Assembly: GCA_944393005.1 (NCBI GenBank)
Contig: CALXYO010000005.1
Coordinates: 81,557-145,556, forward strand
Direction of reading: 5' to 3'
Source: an uncultured Spirochaetales bacterium
Lineage (GTDB): Bacteria; Spirochaetota; Spirochaetia; Sphaerochaetales; Sphaerochaetaceae
DNA: 64,000 bases
This document shows, piece by piece, positions 45,344 to 55,339 of this stretch. Each line of letters begins with the position of its first letter. Position 1 is the first letter of the stretch. The notes under the pieces are model-generated. The model saw nothing but the letters and a program-made list of their open reading frames with translations, made no database searches and was not told the origin of the DNA. The translations under genes were made by a program, and so were the position numbers.

Positions 45344-47101
45344 TTATAACTTTTTAAACACGATATGGATTATATCAGGTTCATAAAAATAAATATCATA
45401 ATATCGCCTTGATGCTAAAAGTATTTTACTATTCTCTTCCATATCATTATCTTTAGCTCTCAAAATAGTATCATCATAATAGAGCAAATGGCGACCACCC
45501 CAATATGGGCTTACAATACCAGTATCATCATAATGAAAGGAGGGAATCATTCTTTCAGTTATCGGATATTCAGACATAAGATATTCTACAGGAGCTAAAG
45601 TCCCGGTATTACCTGATATATGTATTTTCAATTCTGGATATTCTTCTAATGGGAAATACTCATTTATATCGCTTAAGACTTCCCTCTCTAAGAAATCTGT
45701 ATAATCTTTGTCAAAGCCTAATGCATTACCATATGCTGAGGCATATGTAAAGAAGCTCCATGCCAGTAAAATGGAAGGAATAGACAACACAACCTTATTT
45801 GACATTACAGCAATGTTAGCAAGAATGGAAATAAAGAAAATAAATCCATAAAGATATCTTGGCCGATCACCAAAATCAACTAAAAATATATAAGCACCAT
45901 AAGAAAGGATTGTAGAAACAATTAAGAAACAAATATATAAACCTATTGTGACAATTTTATTCCTCTTTGTCTTGGACAAAAGAACAAACAGTGATGCAAT
46001 AACTAAAAGTGCAATAAAAGTTTTCCACATTACAGGGAAATCATTAACAATAATTTCTATATATAAACAAATGTTTCTTATAACATTGAAACCAAATGCA
46101 ATAGAAGTACCTTCTGTACTTGGATCATTAAAAGCAAGATTTAAAACTAATACATAAAAAACAGCGGTTCCAATTGCAAATGCAATTGCGGATTCTAGGT
46201 AAAAAAGAATTGTACTCTTAATAGTTTTTTTTACGTCTAAACAATATTTCACAAATCCGCAAAAAATAACCATTAAAATGTAAATACCACTAGAACTTTG
46301 ATAAAAGTTACACATCAAAAAAATTGAAATTGCAGATACCCATAAAAATAACTTTCTATTTTCTAAAAACAAAAATGGGAAGACAGCTAAAAGAACAGAA
46401 ATTCCCATTCCCACAGACTCATATTTATATGATAAACATTGGAGAAAATATGGATTAAAAATAATAATTGAACTTGCAATCAAACTCAGAATCTTAATTT
46501 TATTTTGCTTAAATAGTCTTTGAAAAACTATTGCTAAAATAATCGCAGATGCATCAAGGAAAACAATAGCAATTAACTGTGTTATTGGGGATCTGTCACC
46601 AAGAGTATATCCCATTTGAACCAAAAGATTTGCAATAGCAATTCCCCATCGTCCCTTGTTATTCCCCCATTCATAATAAGTCTCTACATTATGTCTGATA
46701 TCATCAATATAAGACACATTTGCTCTTAAAAGAGCAAAAAAACCCAAAAAAGAAATTGCAAAAAGTGTAATTAAAATTATACCATTTTTTTTATTGAAAA
46801 TTGATTTATCACTAAATATTCTTTTAAAAGACACGTAATTTTCATGCCAATATAGTTTCACTCCTGTAAAAGTGATCCTTGAATACAGCAAAAGGAAAAC
46901 AAAAGTAAAATCAAGGATCAGAGTTCTCATTAATCGCGGCATATATGAATACCAGCGAGCTTTACTATTCCCGCCAATGCTTTCAACTATAAACTTCGTC
47001 ACAGTTTGAGAATTTAATATAAAACAAATTGCTACAAGAATAATATAGATAACTACACATATTATTTGGGATTTTTTCCCTATAAATTTATTTACTTTCA
47101 A
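45344..47101 (-). CDS. Glucosyltransferase-II-like (PF14264-type) membrane protein
   Basis: A 585-residue polytopic protein with about eleven to twelve helices and a C-terminal soluble domain. The characteristic segments are NVSYIDDIRHNVETYYEW and FNPYFLQCLSYKYESVGMG, the acidic loop and the KYES motif of the GtrII/Glucos_trans_II family, which moves polyprenyl-linked glucose onto O-antigen in the periplasm. It overlaps the polymerase gene by 4 bp (ATGA) and is transcribed after it. With gtrA and gtrB nearby it completes a glucosylation set. Strongly AT-rich. Confidence 0.82.
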   Translation of the reverse strand: MKVNKFIGKKSQIICVVIYIILVAICFILNSQTVTKFIVESIGGNSKARWYSYMPRLMRTLILDFTFVFLLLYSRITFTGVKLYWHENYVSFKRIFSDKSIFNKKNGIILITLFAISFLGFFALLRANVSYIDDIRHNVETYYEWGNNKGRWGIAIANLLVQMGYTLGDRSPITQLIAIVFLDASAIILAIVFQRLFKQNKIKILSLIASSIIIFNPYFLQCLSYKYESVGMGISVLLAVFPFLFLENRKLFLWVSAISIFLMCNFYQSSSGIYILMVIFCGFVKYCLDVKKTIKSTILFYLESAIAFAIGTAVFYVLVLNLAFNDPSTEGTSIAFGFNVIRNICLYIEIIVNDFPVMWKTFIALLVIASLFVLLSKTKRNKIVTIGLYICFLIVSTILSYGAYIFLVDFGDRPRYLYGFIFFISILANIAVMSNKVVLSIPSILLAWSFFTYASAYGNALGFDKDYTDFLEREVLSDINEYFPLEEYPELKIHISGNTGTLAPVEYLMSEYPITERMIPSFHYDDTGIVSPYWGGRHLLYYDDTILRAKDNDMEENSKILLASRRYYDIYFYEPDIIHIVFKKL

Positions 47102-48396
47102 TTAGATATCTCCTTAGCAACTTTTCCATGTATTATATTATGATACAAAATAGATGTAAATGCTATAAGGACTTGCATTACAGGAAAAATCAGGCCCATA
47201 TATTTTACTGTCCCAGGTTCAGAAATCCCACCAACCATATAACCACAGATAAAAGCAAAACCAAAACAACTAATTACTTGTATATTCTTATTACAACTCT
47301 TCAAATTAATAAAAGAAATTGCAATTGCTGAGAACAAATAAAGCAAAAATAAAATAAAAGCTGGCACACCCCCAAATGTTAGAACCTCTAAATACATATT
47401 ATGTGTATGTGATGCAATGTTTTTTTCAAAATTTCTAGCATTTATACCAAATATTCTATGGCCTTCACCTTCTATCAGTGCATTACGAAATATTTCAGTT
47501 CTATTGCTTAATGTATTTAGATTTTGTATTCGGATTACATCATTTAAAATGAAATCTCTAAACGGATCGGAAACAATAAATATCGCAATTAGAATTACAA
47601 GTAGAGCAACACTGGCAATAATAATGATTTTAAAATTTCGTTTCTTTAACTTGTTATCTTTATTTATCCATAAATAGTAAATTGAAATATATAGAAAGAC
47701 AAAAGCAAATAACGCCACTGTATAGGTTCTACATCTTGTAAGGGAAATAATCGTAATAGAAGAAATCACTATATTCAAATAAGATAATATTTTCCACTTC
47801 TTACTACATTCAACTGAACACAGATATATGGAAAAAAGCAGACCAGTATAGGAATAATAAGCTGTTGTTATAGGATTACCCACAAATCCGATTAATCGCT
47901 CTTGTGGAATATGACATAATCTCTTACGTATCTCATCAAATGGCGCCCAAGAAGGTAAATTAGCAAAGAAACTAGGGAAAAGCATTCCTGCAAAAGAAAG
48001 AAGAACAGATAATACTGCCATTGCAAGAGTAGCAATTGTCAAAACTTTTGACAGAGAAATCATATCCGAAAATATATCGTTATTATCTCGGATAAAAGAA
48101 GCAACAACAAAAATTAAAAGATACTGAAGTATTGTAGATCCGACATCAGCAATATTACCATTTACAACAGAAGATACCAGGAAATAAATGCAATAGGAAA
48201 TTCCCAAAAGGAATACGATATTAACGTATATCTTTTTTTCTCTTAAATTATATATTATAGAAAATAAATTATATACCAAGAGTAATCCATATACGGCTAA
48301 CCCCAGCAAAGAAAAAACACCAAACTGCAGTATTGCAATGGAAGCTATCGTTACAAGAATGACATTTCGTACGTCAAATAATTTCTGCATATGCAT
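47098..48396 (-). CDS. O-antigen ligase/polymerase-like protein (Wzy/WaaL superfamily)
   Basis: A 432-residue polytopic protein with about twelve helices. The periplasmic loop motif ASHTHNMYLEVLTFGGVPA (about 335-353) is the conserved signature of Wzy_C/ligase proteins. The call cannot separate polymerase from ligase. Two starts are plausible (48396 and 48390), with GGGATGG some ten bases upstream. Clustered with Wzx (51105) and several glycosyltransferases, it most likely polymerises repeat units of a surface polysaccharide. Confidence 0.82.
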   Translation of the reverse strand: MHMQKLFDVRNVILVTIASIAILQFGVFSLLGLAVYGLLLVYNLFSIIYNLREKKIYVNIVFLLGISYCIYFLVSSVVNGNIADVGSTILQYLLIFVVASFIRDNNDIFSDMISLSKVLTIATLAMAVLSVLLSFAGMLFPSFFANLPSWAPFDEIRKRLCHIPQERLIGFVGNPITTAYYSYTGLLFSIYLCSVECSKKWKILSYLNIVISSITIISLTRCRTYTVALFAFVFLYISIYYLWINKDNKLKKRNFKIIIIASVALLVILIAIFIVSDPFRDFILNDVIRIQNLNTLSNRTEIFRNALIEGEGHRIFGINARNFEKNIASHTHNMYLEVLTFGGVPAFILFLLYLFSAIAISFINLKSCNKNIQVISCFGFAFICGYMVGGISEPGTVKYMGLIFPVMQVLIAFTSILYHNIIHGKVAKEISN

Positions 48397-48484
48397 ATAC
48401 AACAACCATCCCTTTCTAAATGGAAAACATCTAGGCTATTATTATCTTAATAAGCAAGCATTTTCAATATCCATATACGAATAA

Positions 48485-48513
48485 TTTACCCCTGCTCTAA
48501 TTCTTGTTATACT
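48485..48513 (+). promoter_or_regulatory. Promoter of the RND/MMPL gene, leaderless-type
   Basis: TTTACC (48485-48490), 17 bp, then TATACT (48508-48513) with an upstream TGn. The expected start at about 48520 lies two bases before the ATG at 48522. No ribosome site is visible. Confidence 0.6.
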
Positions 48514-48521
48514 CAACATGT

Positions 48522-51014
48522 ATGAAAAAAAATGAAGTAAGAAAAAGTTTTTTCGTAAGGGTATTTGAAGTAATAATCAGATATGTCCTCCGTTTCAGGA
48601 TTCCGGTACTTATAATAATTGCAGTACTGACACTTTTCTTTGCATGGCAGCTGAAAGATCTGCAGATCGATGCCGGAATATTCAGTTTCACCTCAGATGT
48701 GCCGGCATCAGAATACATCCTGACGCCGACAGAAGCTCCGGAAGGAGAACCATTATATTACGAACTGCCTGATGATATAAAAAACCTTGAACTGCCGACA
48801 TACGGCTATACTTACAGAGATGAAGATGAAAAACTTCATCTTGCCATCCCTGATGAATTTCTGGATGGTACGGAATATAGTTCATTTCCTGATGGTTTTG
48901 TTGTCATCTTCTCTTCTGAACTCATGTATACACCGGAAGTGCTCAACTGCATTTCCGACGTGATGGATGAAATGGAGAAAATAGACATTGTAGGGTACTG
49001 CATCTCTCCATTTGATTTCGTTACGGTTGAGAAAAAAGGAACAAGACTGGCTCTTGTTCCGATGTCACCGGTCCAGGACGGTGAAGAATGGACGGAAGAG
49101 ACAGCAGAAATTTTCCGCCAGAGACTGGAAAACGATGACATGGCGAAAAACTTCCTGTACAGCGATGATGTCAACACAATTATGTTGTATTACCGCACAA
49201 GAAGCTATAATGCAGAGCAGCAGGAAATACTTTCATCAGTAATTGATCCGCTCCGGGATTACGGACGTGTAGCACTGAACGGAGGAAGCACGATCACAAA
49301 CCGTGTTACATATTACATATTCAAGGATCTCGGTCTGCTGCTGACAATGTGCTTCCTTGTAATACTGGTTGTTTACTTCCTTTCATACAAATCACTGCGC
49401 GCAGTCATCATCCCCTCTTCTCTTTCCCTGATAAGTATTGTATGGACGCTGGGAATAATGAGCCTCCTAGGCTATAAGCTTTCCATCGTGACAATACTTA
49501 CCCCCTGCCTTGTCCTGACACTGGGTTCCTCATACTCTGTCCATATGCTTTCTGAATATTTTGCAGAAGCAAAAGACCCCGCAATAGCGGTTAATGCATA
49601 TGCAAGGATCTCAAAAACAATCCTTTCTGCAAGCCTTACGACAGTCGTGGGCTTCCTTGCAATGATGGTATGCAGAACACAGATGTTCCGTGAATTCGGA
49701 TTGACTGCAGCAATCGGCATTGCATGCTGTGCTGTTCTTGCCATCCTCTATCTGTCATCAGTGTTATCACTGTTGCCGCAGCCGAAGGAAAAGAAAGTCG
49801 AAAAAATCGAGCACGGCAAAATACTTGGGGCATTCATCAGATTTGTCAGCATAACCGTCACAAAATACTGGTATATAGTGCTTATAATTGTACTGGCAAT
49901 AGTACTGGGATTCGTATTCACACACGACAAAGTAGACTTCAATTCAAACTATATGGACTACTTCCCGCAGGATGATGTCCTAGTCCAGGATTCAATTTAT
50001 TTTGCCCAGACTATGGGTGGGACAGACCCATATAATGTGATCATTGTCGCTCCGGACAATGAACCAGGATTCTTCCTGCAATGGGAAAACCTCAAGAAAG
50101 TTTATGAATATGAGGAAACAGTCATGGCTGCCTGCCCTGATATAGAACAGAGCCTGTCTTTCTCACAGTATGTCGCATTCCTGAATAAAGTATATTCAGG
50201 CGAAGAAGGAATTCCCGAAAACAACGGCCTGCTGAACTTCCTTTACAGAACACTGCAGCAGATGAAAGCATATATTGACGGAGGCATTCTTGACTCCCTC
50301 ATCAGTGAAGACGGTTCCCAGGTGACACTTGCCATGAGAAACTATGATGCGTTTGAGCAGAACATCCAGACAACAGCCAGCGGCAGAAGAATGACAAATG
50401 TGCTTGATTACTACAGATACATGCTGCCAGAAGGTACTACATCAAGGCTTTCAAGCGGTATTGAAAGAACAGTACGTGCCAGTGACATGATAATGCAGGA
50501 TCAGAACACTGCAAGCTGGATTTCAATTATTGCAATCATAATTATTGCTTCATTCACGCTTTTCTCATTTTTCAGAGGCTGTGTTTCAATTGTCCCTGTT
50601 GTCATTGGAATCATGTTCAACTACATATTCATGTACGTGTGCAACATTCCTTTTGACCTTGTTACTGTAGGATTTTCATCTGTCACAGTCGGTGCCGGTA
50701 TCGATGATGCCCTTCACTTCCTGCTCCGCTACAGATACAACAGACAGAAATACCCTGAACAGAAGATCGAAGGAATCATTTCAAGAACACTTGATGAGAC
50801 TGGAAGACCAATCATTCTGACGACAGTATCAATTGTCGCAGGCATGATTGTACTCGCACTTGCATCCTTCACGCCTATCCAGTATTTCGGTATCTTCATG
50901 TGCGTATCACTTACGGTTGCAATGCTTGCTACAATATTCGTTCTTCCGGTAGTGATGATTGTCTCTGTGAAAATAAGAGATGCAATACTGGCAAAGTTTG
51001 GAAAGAAAAACTGA
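48522..51014 (+). CDS. RND/MMPL-superfamily exporter
   Basis: A protein of 830 residues with two repeated halves. One helix opens each half (about 20-40 and 445-465), each followed by an extracytoplasmic domain and five helices. The sterol-sensing-like regions contain LTPCLVLTLGSSYSVHM (first half) and SSVTVGAGIDDALHFLLRY (second half), with the conserved acidic proton-relay residues DD in the latter. It belongs to the predicted RND exporters of the MMPL/HpnN group, which move lipids or hydrophobic products. The ATG at 48522 follows a -10 box closely. It ends in a strong terminator at 51030-51065. It sits between a polymerase-like and a flippase gene, suggesting a link with lipid or glycan export. 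Confidence 0.88.
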   Translation: MKKNEVRKSFFVRVFEVIIRYVLRFRIPVLIIIAVLTLFFAWQLKDLQIDAGIFSFTSDVPASEYILTPTEAPEGEPLYYELPDDIKNLELPTYGYTYRDEDEKLHLAIPDEFLDGTEYSSFPDGFVVIFSSELMYTPEVLNCISDVMDEMEKIDIVGYCISPFDFVTVEKKGTRLALVPMSPVQDGEEWTEETAEIFRQRLENDDMAKNFLYSDDVNTIMLYYRTRSYNAEQQEILSSVIDPLRDYGRVALNGGSTITNRVTYYIFKDLGLLLTMCFLVILVVYFLSYKSLRAVIIPSSLSLISIVWTLGIMSLLGYKLSIVTILTPCLVLTLGSSYSVHMLSEYFAEAKDPAIAVNAYARISKTILSASLTTVVGFLAMMVCRTQMFREFGLTAAIGIACCAVLAILYLSSVLSLLPQPKEKKVEKIEHGKILGAFIRFVSITVTKYWYIVLIIVLAIVLGFVFTHDKVDFNSNYMDYFPQDDVLVQDSIYFAQTMGGTDPYNVIIVAPDNEPGFFLQWENLKKVYEYEETVMAACPDIEQSLSFSQYVAFLNKVYSGEEGIPENNGLLNFLYRTLQQMKAYIDGGILDSLISEDGSQVTLAMRNYDAFEQNIQTTASGRRMTNVLDYYRYMLPEGTTSRLSSGIERTVRASDMIMQDQNTASWISIIAIIIIASFTLFSFFRGCVSIVPVVIGIMFNYIFMYVCNIPFDLVTVGFSSVTVGAGIDDALHFLLRYRYNRQKYPEQKIEGIISRTLDETGRPIILTTVSIVAGMIVLALASFTPIQYFGIFMCVSLTVAMLATIFVLPVVMIVSVKIRDAILAKFGKKN

Positions 51015-51029
51015 AAATCCAGCAATTAT

Positions 51030-51065
51030 ACCGCAGTCTTGCAAAAGAAAGACTGCGGTTTTATA
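51030..51065 (+). terminator. Intrinsic terminator after the RND/MMPL gene
   Basis: ACCGCAGTCTT (51030-51040) and AAGACTGCGGT (51049-51059) form an 11-bp stem with an 8-base loop and a T-rich tail (TTTTATATTT). Confidence 0.9.
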
Positions 51066-51104
51066 TTTATTAGACCTGACCAGAAAGGATTACAGATAAA
51101 AGGC

Positions 51105-52646
51105 ATGGCAAACAATACAAACGAATACAGGTTCAAAAACTCGGCACGCAATGCGACAACTGCAATTGTCACACAGATTGTTATGGGCGTGATAAGCTTC
51201 GTTGAACGCATGGTATTCAATCAGTGCTTCATTCCTGATTATCTTGGACTTTACAGCCTTTTTAAAAATGTTATTTCCGTGCTGTCAGTTGTAGAACTGG
51301 GACTCAGCGTAGCTATCGCTTATTCATTGTACCAACCGCTTGCAGAAGATAATTTTGATGAAATAAAGGCAATAATGAATTTTTACAAGCGCTTATATAA
51401 AGTAATGGGCTCATTCATTTTGCTTGGAGGAATCGGTGTTTCTTTCTTTTTAAAGTACTTTGTCAAAACAGACGTGCCAATGAGTGATGTCCAGATATAT
51501 TTCTTCTTATATCTTTTAAGCACTGTTTTTGAATATTTCTTCTCATATAAGCAAATTCTTTTTGATGCGGATCAGAAGCAGTATATCAACACCCTGATTA
51601 CAAATATTGTGTGGGTGGCAATGTATGCTATTCAGATTGCAGTGTCCATTTTAACTCACAATTTCTTTATTTATGCGTTTTGCAACTTAATATTCACGTT
51701 AGGTAAATGTTCATTTATAAACATTCTGGCCAATAAAGAATATTCCTTTCTGAAAGAAAAAAACAAAACCAAACTGTCATCTGATACAAAAGAGAAAATT
51801 ATTTACAATATTAAAGGTCTGATCTTAGGTAAGCTTGGAGGTGTCTTTTCTGATTCAACAAACAGCATACTTATCAGTGCTCTGGCCGGTTCTTCAATTC
51901 TTGGACTATATTCTAATTACCAGATGATATATCAGGGAATCCGTGGATTCATACGAACAGTTCCGAGTGCAATTACAGCTTCTTTGGGAAACATGAATGC
52001 TACAGAAGACTCATCAAAAGTTGCTGATGGATTCTGGGCAATTGATATAAGCTTTTTCCTGATTTATGGAACTCTGACTATAGTCTTAATAAACGTTATA
52101 GATCCAATAATAGGCACTTTTTTCGGCCAGACAAGATGTCTTACATTACGCTCAAGCTTCCTGTTGTGTATAGTTTCATATCTCGCCTGTAATAAGTATA
52201 TTTACGGTACTTATAAATCTTCTCTGGGTTTATACTGGTTTGACAGGAAAAGAGCAATTATATCAGGTATTGCGAATTTCATTCTCTCCTTCATCCTAGG
52301 CCATTTCCTCGGATTTGATGGAATCATGATTGGTACCATTATTACATACCTGACAATTGACTTGTTTATTGAACCCTATATTATTTTCAACCGGGGCTTC
52401 AAAATAAGTTCAAAAAAATATATTGCATTCAATTTTATAAGATTTGCAATTGTCGTAGCTGTTATGTTTATTACACTCATGATCACGAAAGAACTCCCGC
52501 AATTCGGAATTATTGCAATTTTAATAAACACCTTGATATCACTTGCTGTAGCTTTGCTTGTCGCTTTTATTTTTTTCCATAAAAACAAATATGTGAAGCA
52601 ATCAATTAAAGCAGTTAGAAAATTCATCTTCAAGCAAGAAGTTTAA
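51105..52646 (+). CDS. Wzx-like polysaccharide flippase
   Basis: A 513-residue polytopic protein with about twelve to fourteen helices, of the MOP/Polysacc_synt family. Conserved elements are NSARNATTAIVTQIVMGVIS (read near residues 11-30) and FNQCFIPDYLGLYSLFKNVI, plus repeated hydrophobic blocks with Gly/Pro. In the family it flips undecaprenyl-linked repeat units to the periplasm. The start at 51105 is chosen because the upstream frame runs through the terminator of the RND gene. It is alone on the plus strand, next to a convergent GT4. AT content rises through the gene. Confidence 0.85.
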   Translation: MANNTNEYRFKNSARNATTAIVTQIVMGVISFVERMVFNQCFIPDYLGLYSLFKNVISVLSVVELGLSVAIAYSLYQPLAEDNFDEIKAIMNFYKRLYKVMGSFILLGGIGVSFFLKYFVKTDVPMSDVQIYFFLYLLSTVFEYFFSYKQILFDADQKQYINTLITNIVWVAMYAIQIAVSILTHNFFIYAFCNLIFTLGKCSFINILANKEYSFLKEKNKTKLSSDTKEKIIYNIKGLILGKLGGVFSDSTNSILISALAGSSILGLYSNYQMIYQGIRGFIRTVPSAITASLGNMNATEDSSKVADGFWAIDISFFLIYGTLTIVLINVIDPIIGTFFGQTRCLTLRSSFLLCIVSYLACNKYIYGTYKSSLGLYWFDRKRAIISGIANFILSFILGHFLGFDGIMIGTIITYLTIDLFIEPYIIFNRGFKISSKKYIAFNFIRFAIVVAVMFITLMITKELPQFGIIAILINTLISLAVALLVAFIFFHKNKYVKQSIKAVRKFIFKQEV

Positions 52647-52670
52647 ATACCAAATTGAATTTGGCATAAT

Positions 52671-53807
52671 TCACAGCTGGCCGGAATATAAAGCTTCAAC
52701 TCTTTTAATTTCCTTGTTCATGTCCCAATCACTTAAAACCCCTTGAGGAGGGATGTTGCTCTCATTATTCAATACAGCATCAGCCCATTTCTGGACAGGA
52801 TCTTCTAATCTCAGAATATAAACTCTGTCAGAAAGGACAACGTCAGTAGAAAACCGATTGGACATAACAATTCTCAACCCCATTACTTGAGCTTCAACAA
52901 GGGCAACACTAAGTCCTTCTGTTTTTGATGGAAAACAGAAAACATCCATACAAGATAACAATCTTGGAATATCTGTACGCTGACCTGCAAAGATAACGAA
53001 ATCATTTAGCCCCAATTCTATAACTTTCTTTCTTATCTCATCAAACGTCTCGCCATTCCCTACTAATAAAAGCCGGGCATTTTTATTTTTTTCATAAACC
53101 TTTTCAAAAACATCAATCAGGAAGCTGTGATTCTTTACTGACGAAAATCTACCTACATGTCCAACGACAAAATCTGTTTCCTTAATACCCATCTCAGCTC
53201 TTAAACTGCTTTTGCTTTCTGATAAACGGAACCTGTTAAAATCAACTGCGTTTCTGATAAAAAAGGTATTATCCACATTGAATCGTTTGTTCAGAATTTC
53301 TACCATTTCCTTATTCAAACCAATTAATCTCATCTGGCATTTATTAATCAGATCCTGTGCAGCAATTGCATTTGCTTCATGCTTCCCTGAAAAATATCTG
53401 TCTACTGCTCCATGACATGTATAGAAAAGACGAATCCCTTTTAAATCAGAAACAATATCATCAAGAAACGGAAGGAGCAGCATATGGGTATGAATAACAC
53501 TTGGCTTCTCCTGTCTGATTATCTCTTTCAATTTACTCTGCACATATATTCGCTTACCGATAATTTCATTGAAAAAGTAAGTTAGTTTATTTGCTTTTCT
53601 GTAAATAGGAATAACCCTGACACCATTTTCTCTTATTTTTTTTGAATTTGGCTTCTCAGGTAAATCAAATAGTACAACGGCAACTGGTTCAAATTTATCC
53701 TTATCCAAAAACAAACAGGTATCTGTAACTATTTTTTCGGCTCCACCATTACCTAAATCTTTTATAAACTCTATTACTTTACTTTTCACACTATGGTTCC
53801 TCTTCAT
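52671..53807 (-). CDS. GT4 glycosyltransferase
   Basis: A 378-residue GT-B enzyme. The N-terminal IKDLGNGGAEKIVTDTCLFL is the usual GGAE motif of capsule/O-antigen GT4 enzymes. The C-terminal half has HVGRFSSVKNH and SKTEGLSVALVEAQVMGL (E-x7-E). It probably adds a hexosamine or similar sugar. The start could be the ATG at 53807 or the GTG at 53789, and the latter has AAGAGGA upstream. AT-rich and next to a Wzx-like flippase. Confidence 0.85.
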   Translation of the reverse strand: MKRNHSVKSKVIEFIKDLGNGGAEKIVTDTCLFLDKDKFEPVAVVLFDLPEKPNSKKIRENGVRVIPIYRKANKLTYFFNEIIGKRIYVQSKLKEIIRQEKPSVIHTHMLLLPFLDDIVSDLKGIRLFYTCHGAVDRYFSGKHEANAIAAQDLINKCQMRLIGLNKEMVEILNKRFNVDNTFFIRNAVDFNRFRLSESKSSLRAEMGIKETDFVVGHVGRFSSVKNHSFLIDVFEKVYEKNKNARLLLVGNGETFDEIRKKVIELGLNDFVIFAGQRTDIPRLLSCMDVFCFPSKTEGLSVALVEAQVMGLRIVMSNRFSTDVVLSDRVYILRLEDPVQKWADAVLNNESNIPPQGVLSDWDMNKEIKRVEALYSGQL

Positions 53808-54025
53808 TCATTAGTTTACCCTTTTTTCAAACCTGTATGCATTATATCGACTTAAAAAAACGAATAAAACAATTTATCATTAGGATGCAGGACAATTTTA
53901 CAAAAGAATTAGATGACTCCACCCCCAAAATAGTAAAAAAAGTCAGTCTGGGCATCCAAATAGTTTCAACCAACAGACAAGACATCAGACTGGATAAAAC
54001 CTCAAGAGATAGCGATTGGCTAGTT
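53808..54025. other. AT-rich spacer with no recognised gene
   Basis: Between the GT4 and AbiH genes. It contains a 64-codon plus-strand frame (53837-54031) and a minus-strand frame of 73 codons, neither of which matches a family. They may be remnants of a mobile element, but no terminal repeats or transposase motifs were found. Confidence 0.4.
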
Positions 54026-55003
54026 TCATGATTTATACCGAATAATCTCATAATTATCATCACTATATTTTATAAATGATATAGGATGTCCAGGCATAAA
54101 GCATTCAAGTTTTTTTTTGAACTCTTCCTCCTTTCTCCAATCCTTCTCGTAAAGAAACATTGTTATTGGGGCATCAACAGTTAAATGATTGTTGATCAAA
54201 GGGAAATAAGGCATATCAGTACAACCTAAAGAATGACCTATTATTACAAATGAATTGAATTTTTCAGTCCCAATAAAATCGCTCAGAAGATCTTTTTGAA
54301 TAACTTTCTCAAATTCGGCATAAAGGCCGCTGATACTATTAAATGCTAACATCTCATCGGAGTTTAATATGTTGTGATGTTGTTTTATATGGAATTTACC
54401 ATACCCATAAACAAGCCATGCTTTTTTTGGGTACCTCCAATAGTATTGCTCTTTATATTCACAATAACTTTCCCAATGGGTTTGCCCATGTATATGCAAA
54501 ATACTTTCAGAAGGTATTTGATATGTATCTTCTAATGTAGAAGTATAATTAAAAGTTATGAAAGTATCTGTAACATTATTCAGCAATTTATTATATATCG
54601 TGATGGGAAAACATTTATGATATGCCTTTTCAAGCCACTGATTCATTGCAAATGCAATTGCATTGTAAAACCACTTATTAGTGAGTTCTTCTAAATCCTC
54701 TCCCAGGTAACGTGCTATTTCTGTTTGCCGGTCCCCTTCTCTCTCATCTAAATCACTGCCACCATAAAAATCATAAAAAGTTACAAGCTCTGAAAAATCT
54801 GTCTCACCCAAGGCTTCTTCAAAGTTTGTCCATAAATCTATACCACCGGTTTCTAATTGAGAAAATAAATCCAGTATTGACCAATTACTTATTTTAGGAA
54901 ATTTATCAATATTATTCTGTAGAAAGAACTGAAAGTCTTTGTAAGATGTTTTTAGCTTATGATACAAATCAAAGCCATTACCAATTACATAAATCGATTT
55001 CAT
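54026..55003 (-). CDS. AbiH-like phage abortive-infection protein
   Basis: A 325-residue protein with the AbiH N-terminal motif VIGNGFDLYHKLKTSY (about 5-20) and the later FITFNYTSTLEDTY and HIHGQ segments. AbiH proteins are reported to cause abortive infection after phage attack, with an unknown mechanism. The family has an NGFD loop resembling SIR2-like or Rossmann enzymes. It is a single minus-strand gene between two non-coding spacers and is AT-rich, so it was probably acquired. Confidence 0.82.
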   Translation of the reverse strand: MKSIYVIGNGFDLYHKLKTSYKDFQFFLQNNIDKFPKISNWSILDLFSQLETGGIDLWTNFEEALGETDFSELVTFYDFYGGSDLDEREGDRQTEIARYLGEDLEELTNKWFYNAIAFAMNQWLEKAYHKCFPITIYNKLLNNVTDTFITFNYTSTLEDTYQIPSESILHIHGQTHWESYCEYKEQYYWRYPKKAWLVYGYGKFHIKQHHNILNSDEMLAFNSISGLYAEFEKVIQKDLLSDFIGTEKFNSFVIIGHSLGCTDMPYFPLINNHLTVDAPITMFLYEKDWRKEEEFKKKLECFMPGHPISFIKYSDDNYEIIRYKS

Positions 55004-55339
55004 AAATTTATTTTAACATACGTCCCGCATGAAATATAAATTCACCATTGGGAAATTGAAAACTTTTACAAGCAGTCCGTTAATTGAAAAGCCAGCTACA
55101 ACATTTGCCAAAGAGCACAGTAGTCGAAGCTCCCAATTGGCTGTAACCCATAGTGCAATACTGCTGTCCGTTAAACAACGATCTGATGTCGTCATTTTAA
55201 CGCACATATGCCATATTTGAGACAACATATGCACTAAAAACTCAAATTACAATTTAGCTTCTTGATGATTTGACTTTTCTATAAGATAGCTTCTATAGCT
55301 TTGACTTGAATATAAACTAATAATATAATAAAAAATGCA
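55004..55339. other. Intergenic stretch holding a promoter and unrecognised frames
   Basis: About 335 bases between AbiH and the propeller gene. Short frames exist on both strands (55029-55220 plus, 55013-55234 minus), but neither resembles a known protein. The 3' part holds the promoter at 55301-55329. No repeats of note were seen. Confidence 0.4.
55301..55329 (+). promoter_or_regulatory. Near-consensus promoter of the propeller gene
   Basis: TTGACT (55301-55306), 17 bp, TATAAT (55324-55329). The predicted start at about 55336 leaves only about four bases ahead of the ATG at 55340, and there is no ribosome site. Confidence 0.7.

Noticed and set aside
55013..55234. Minus-strand frame of 73 codons next to AbiH
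   Set aside because: No family match and no ribosome site, with an equally long frame on the other strand. It is not supported as a gene or transposase remnant.
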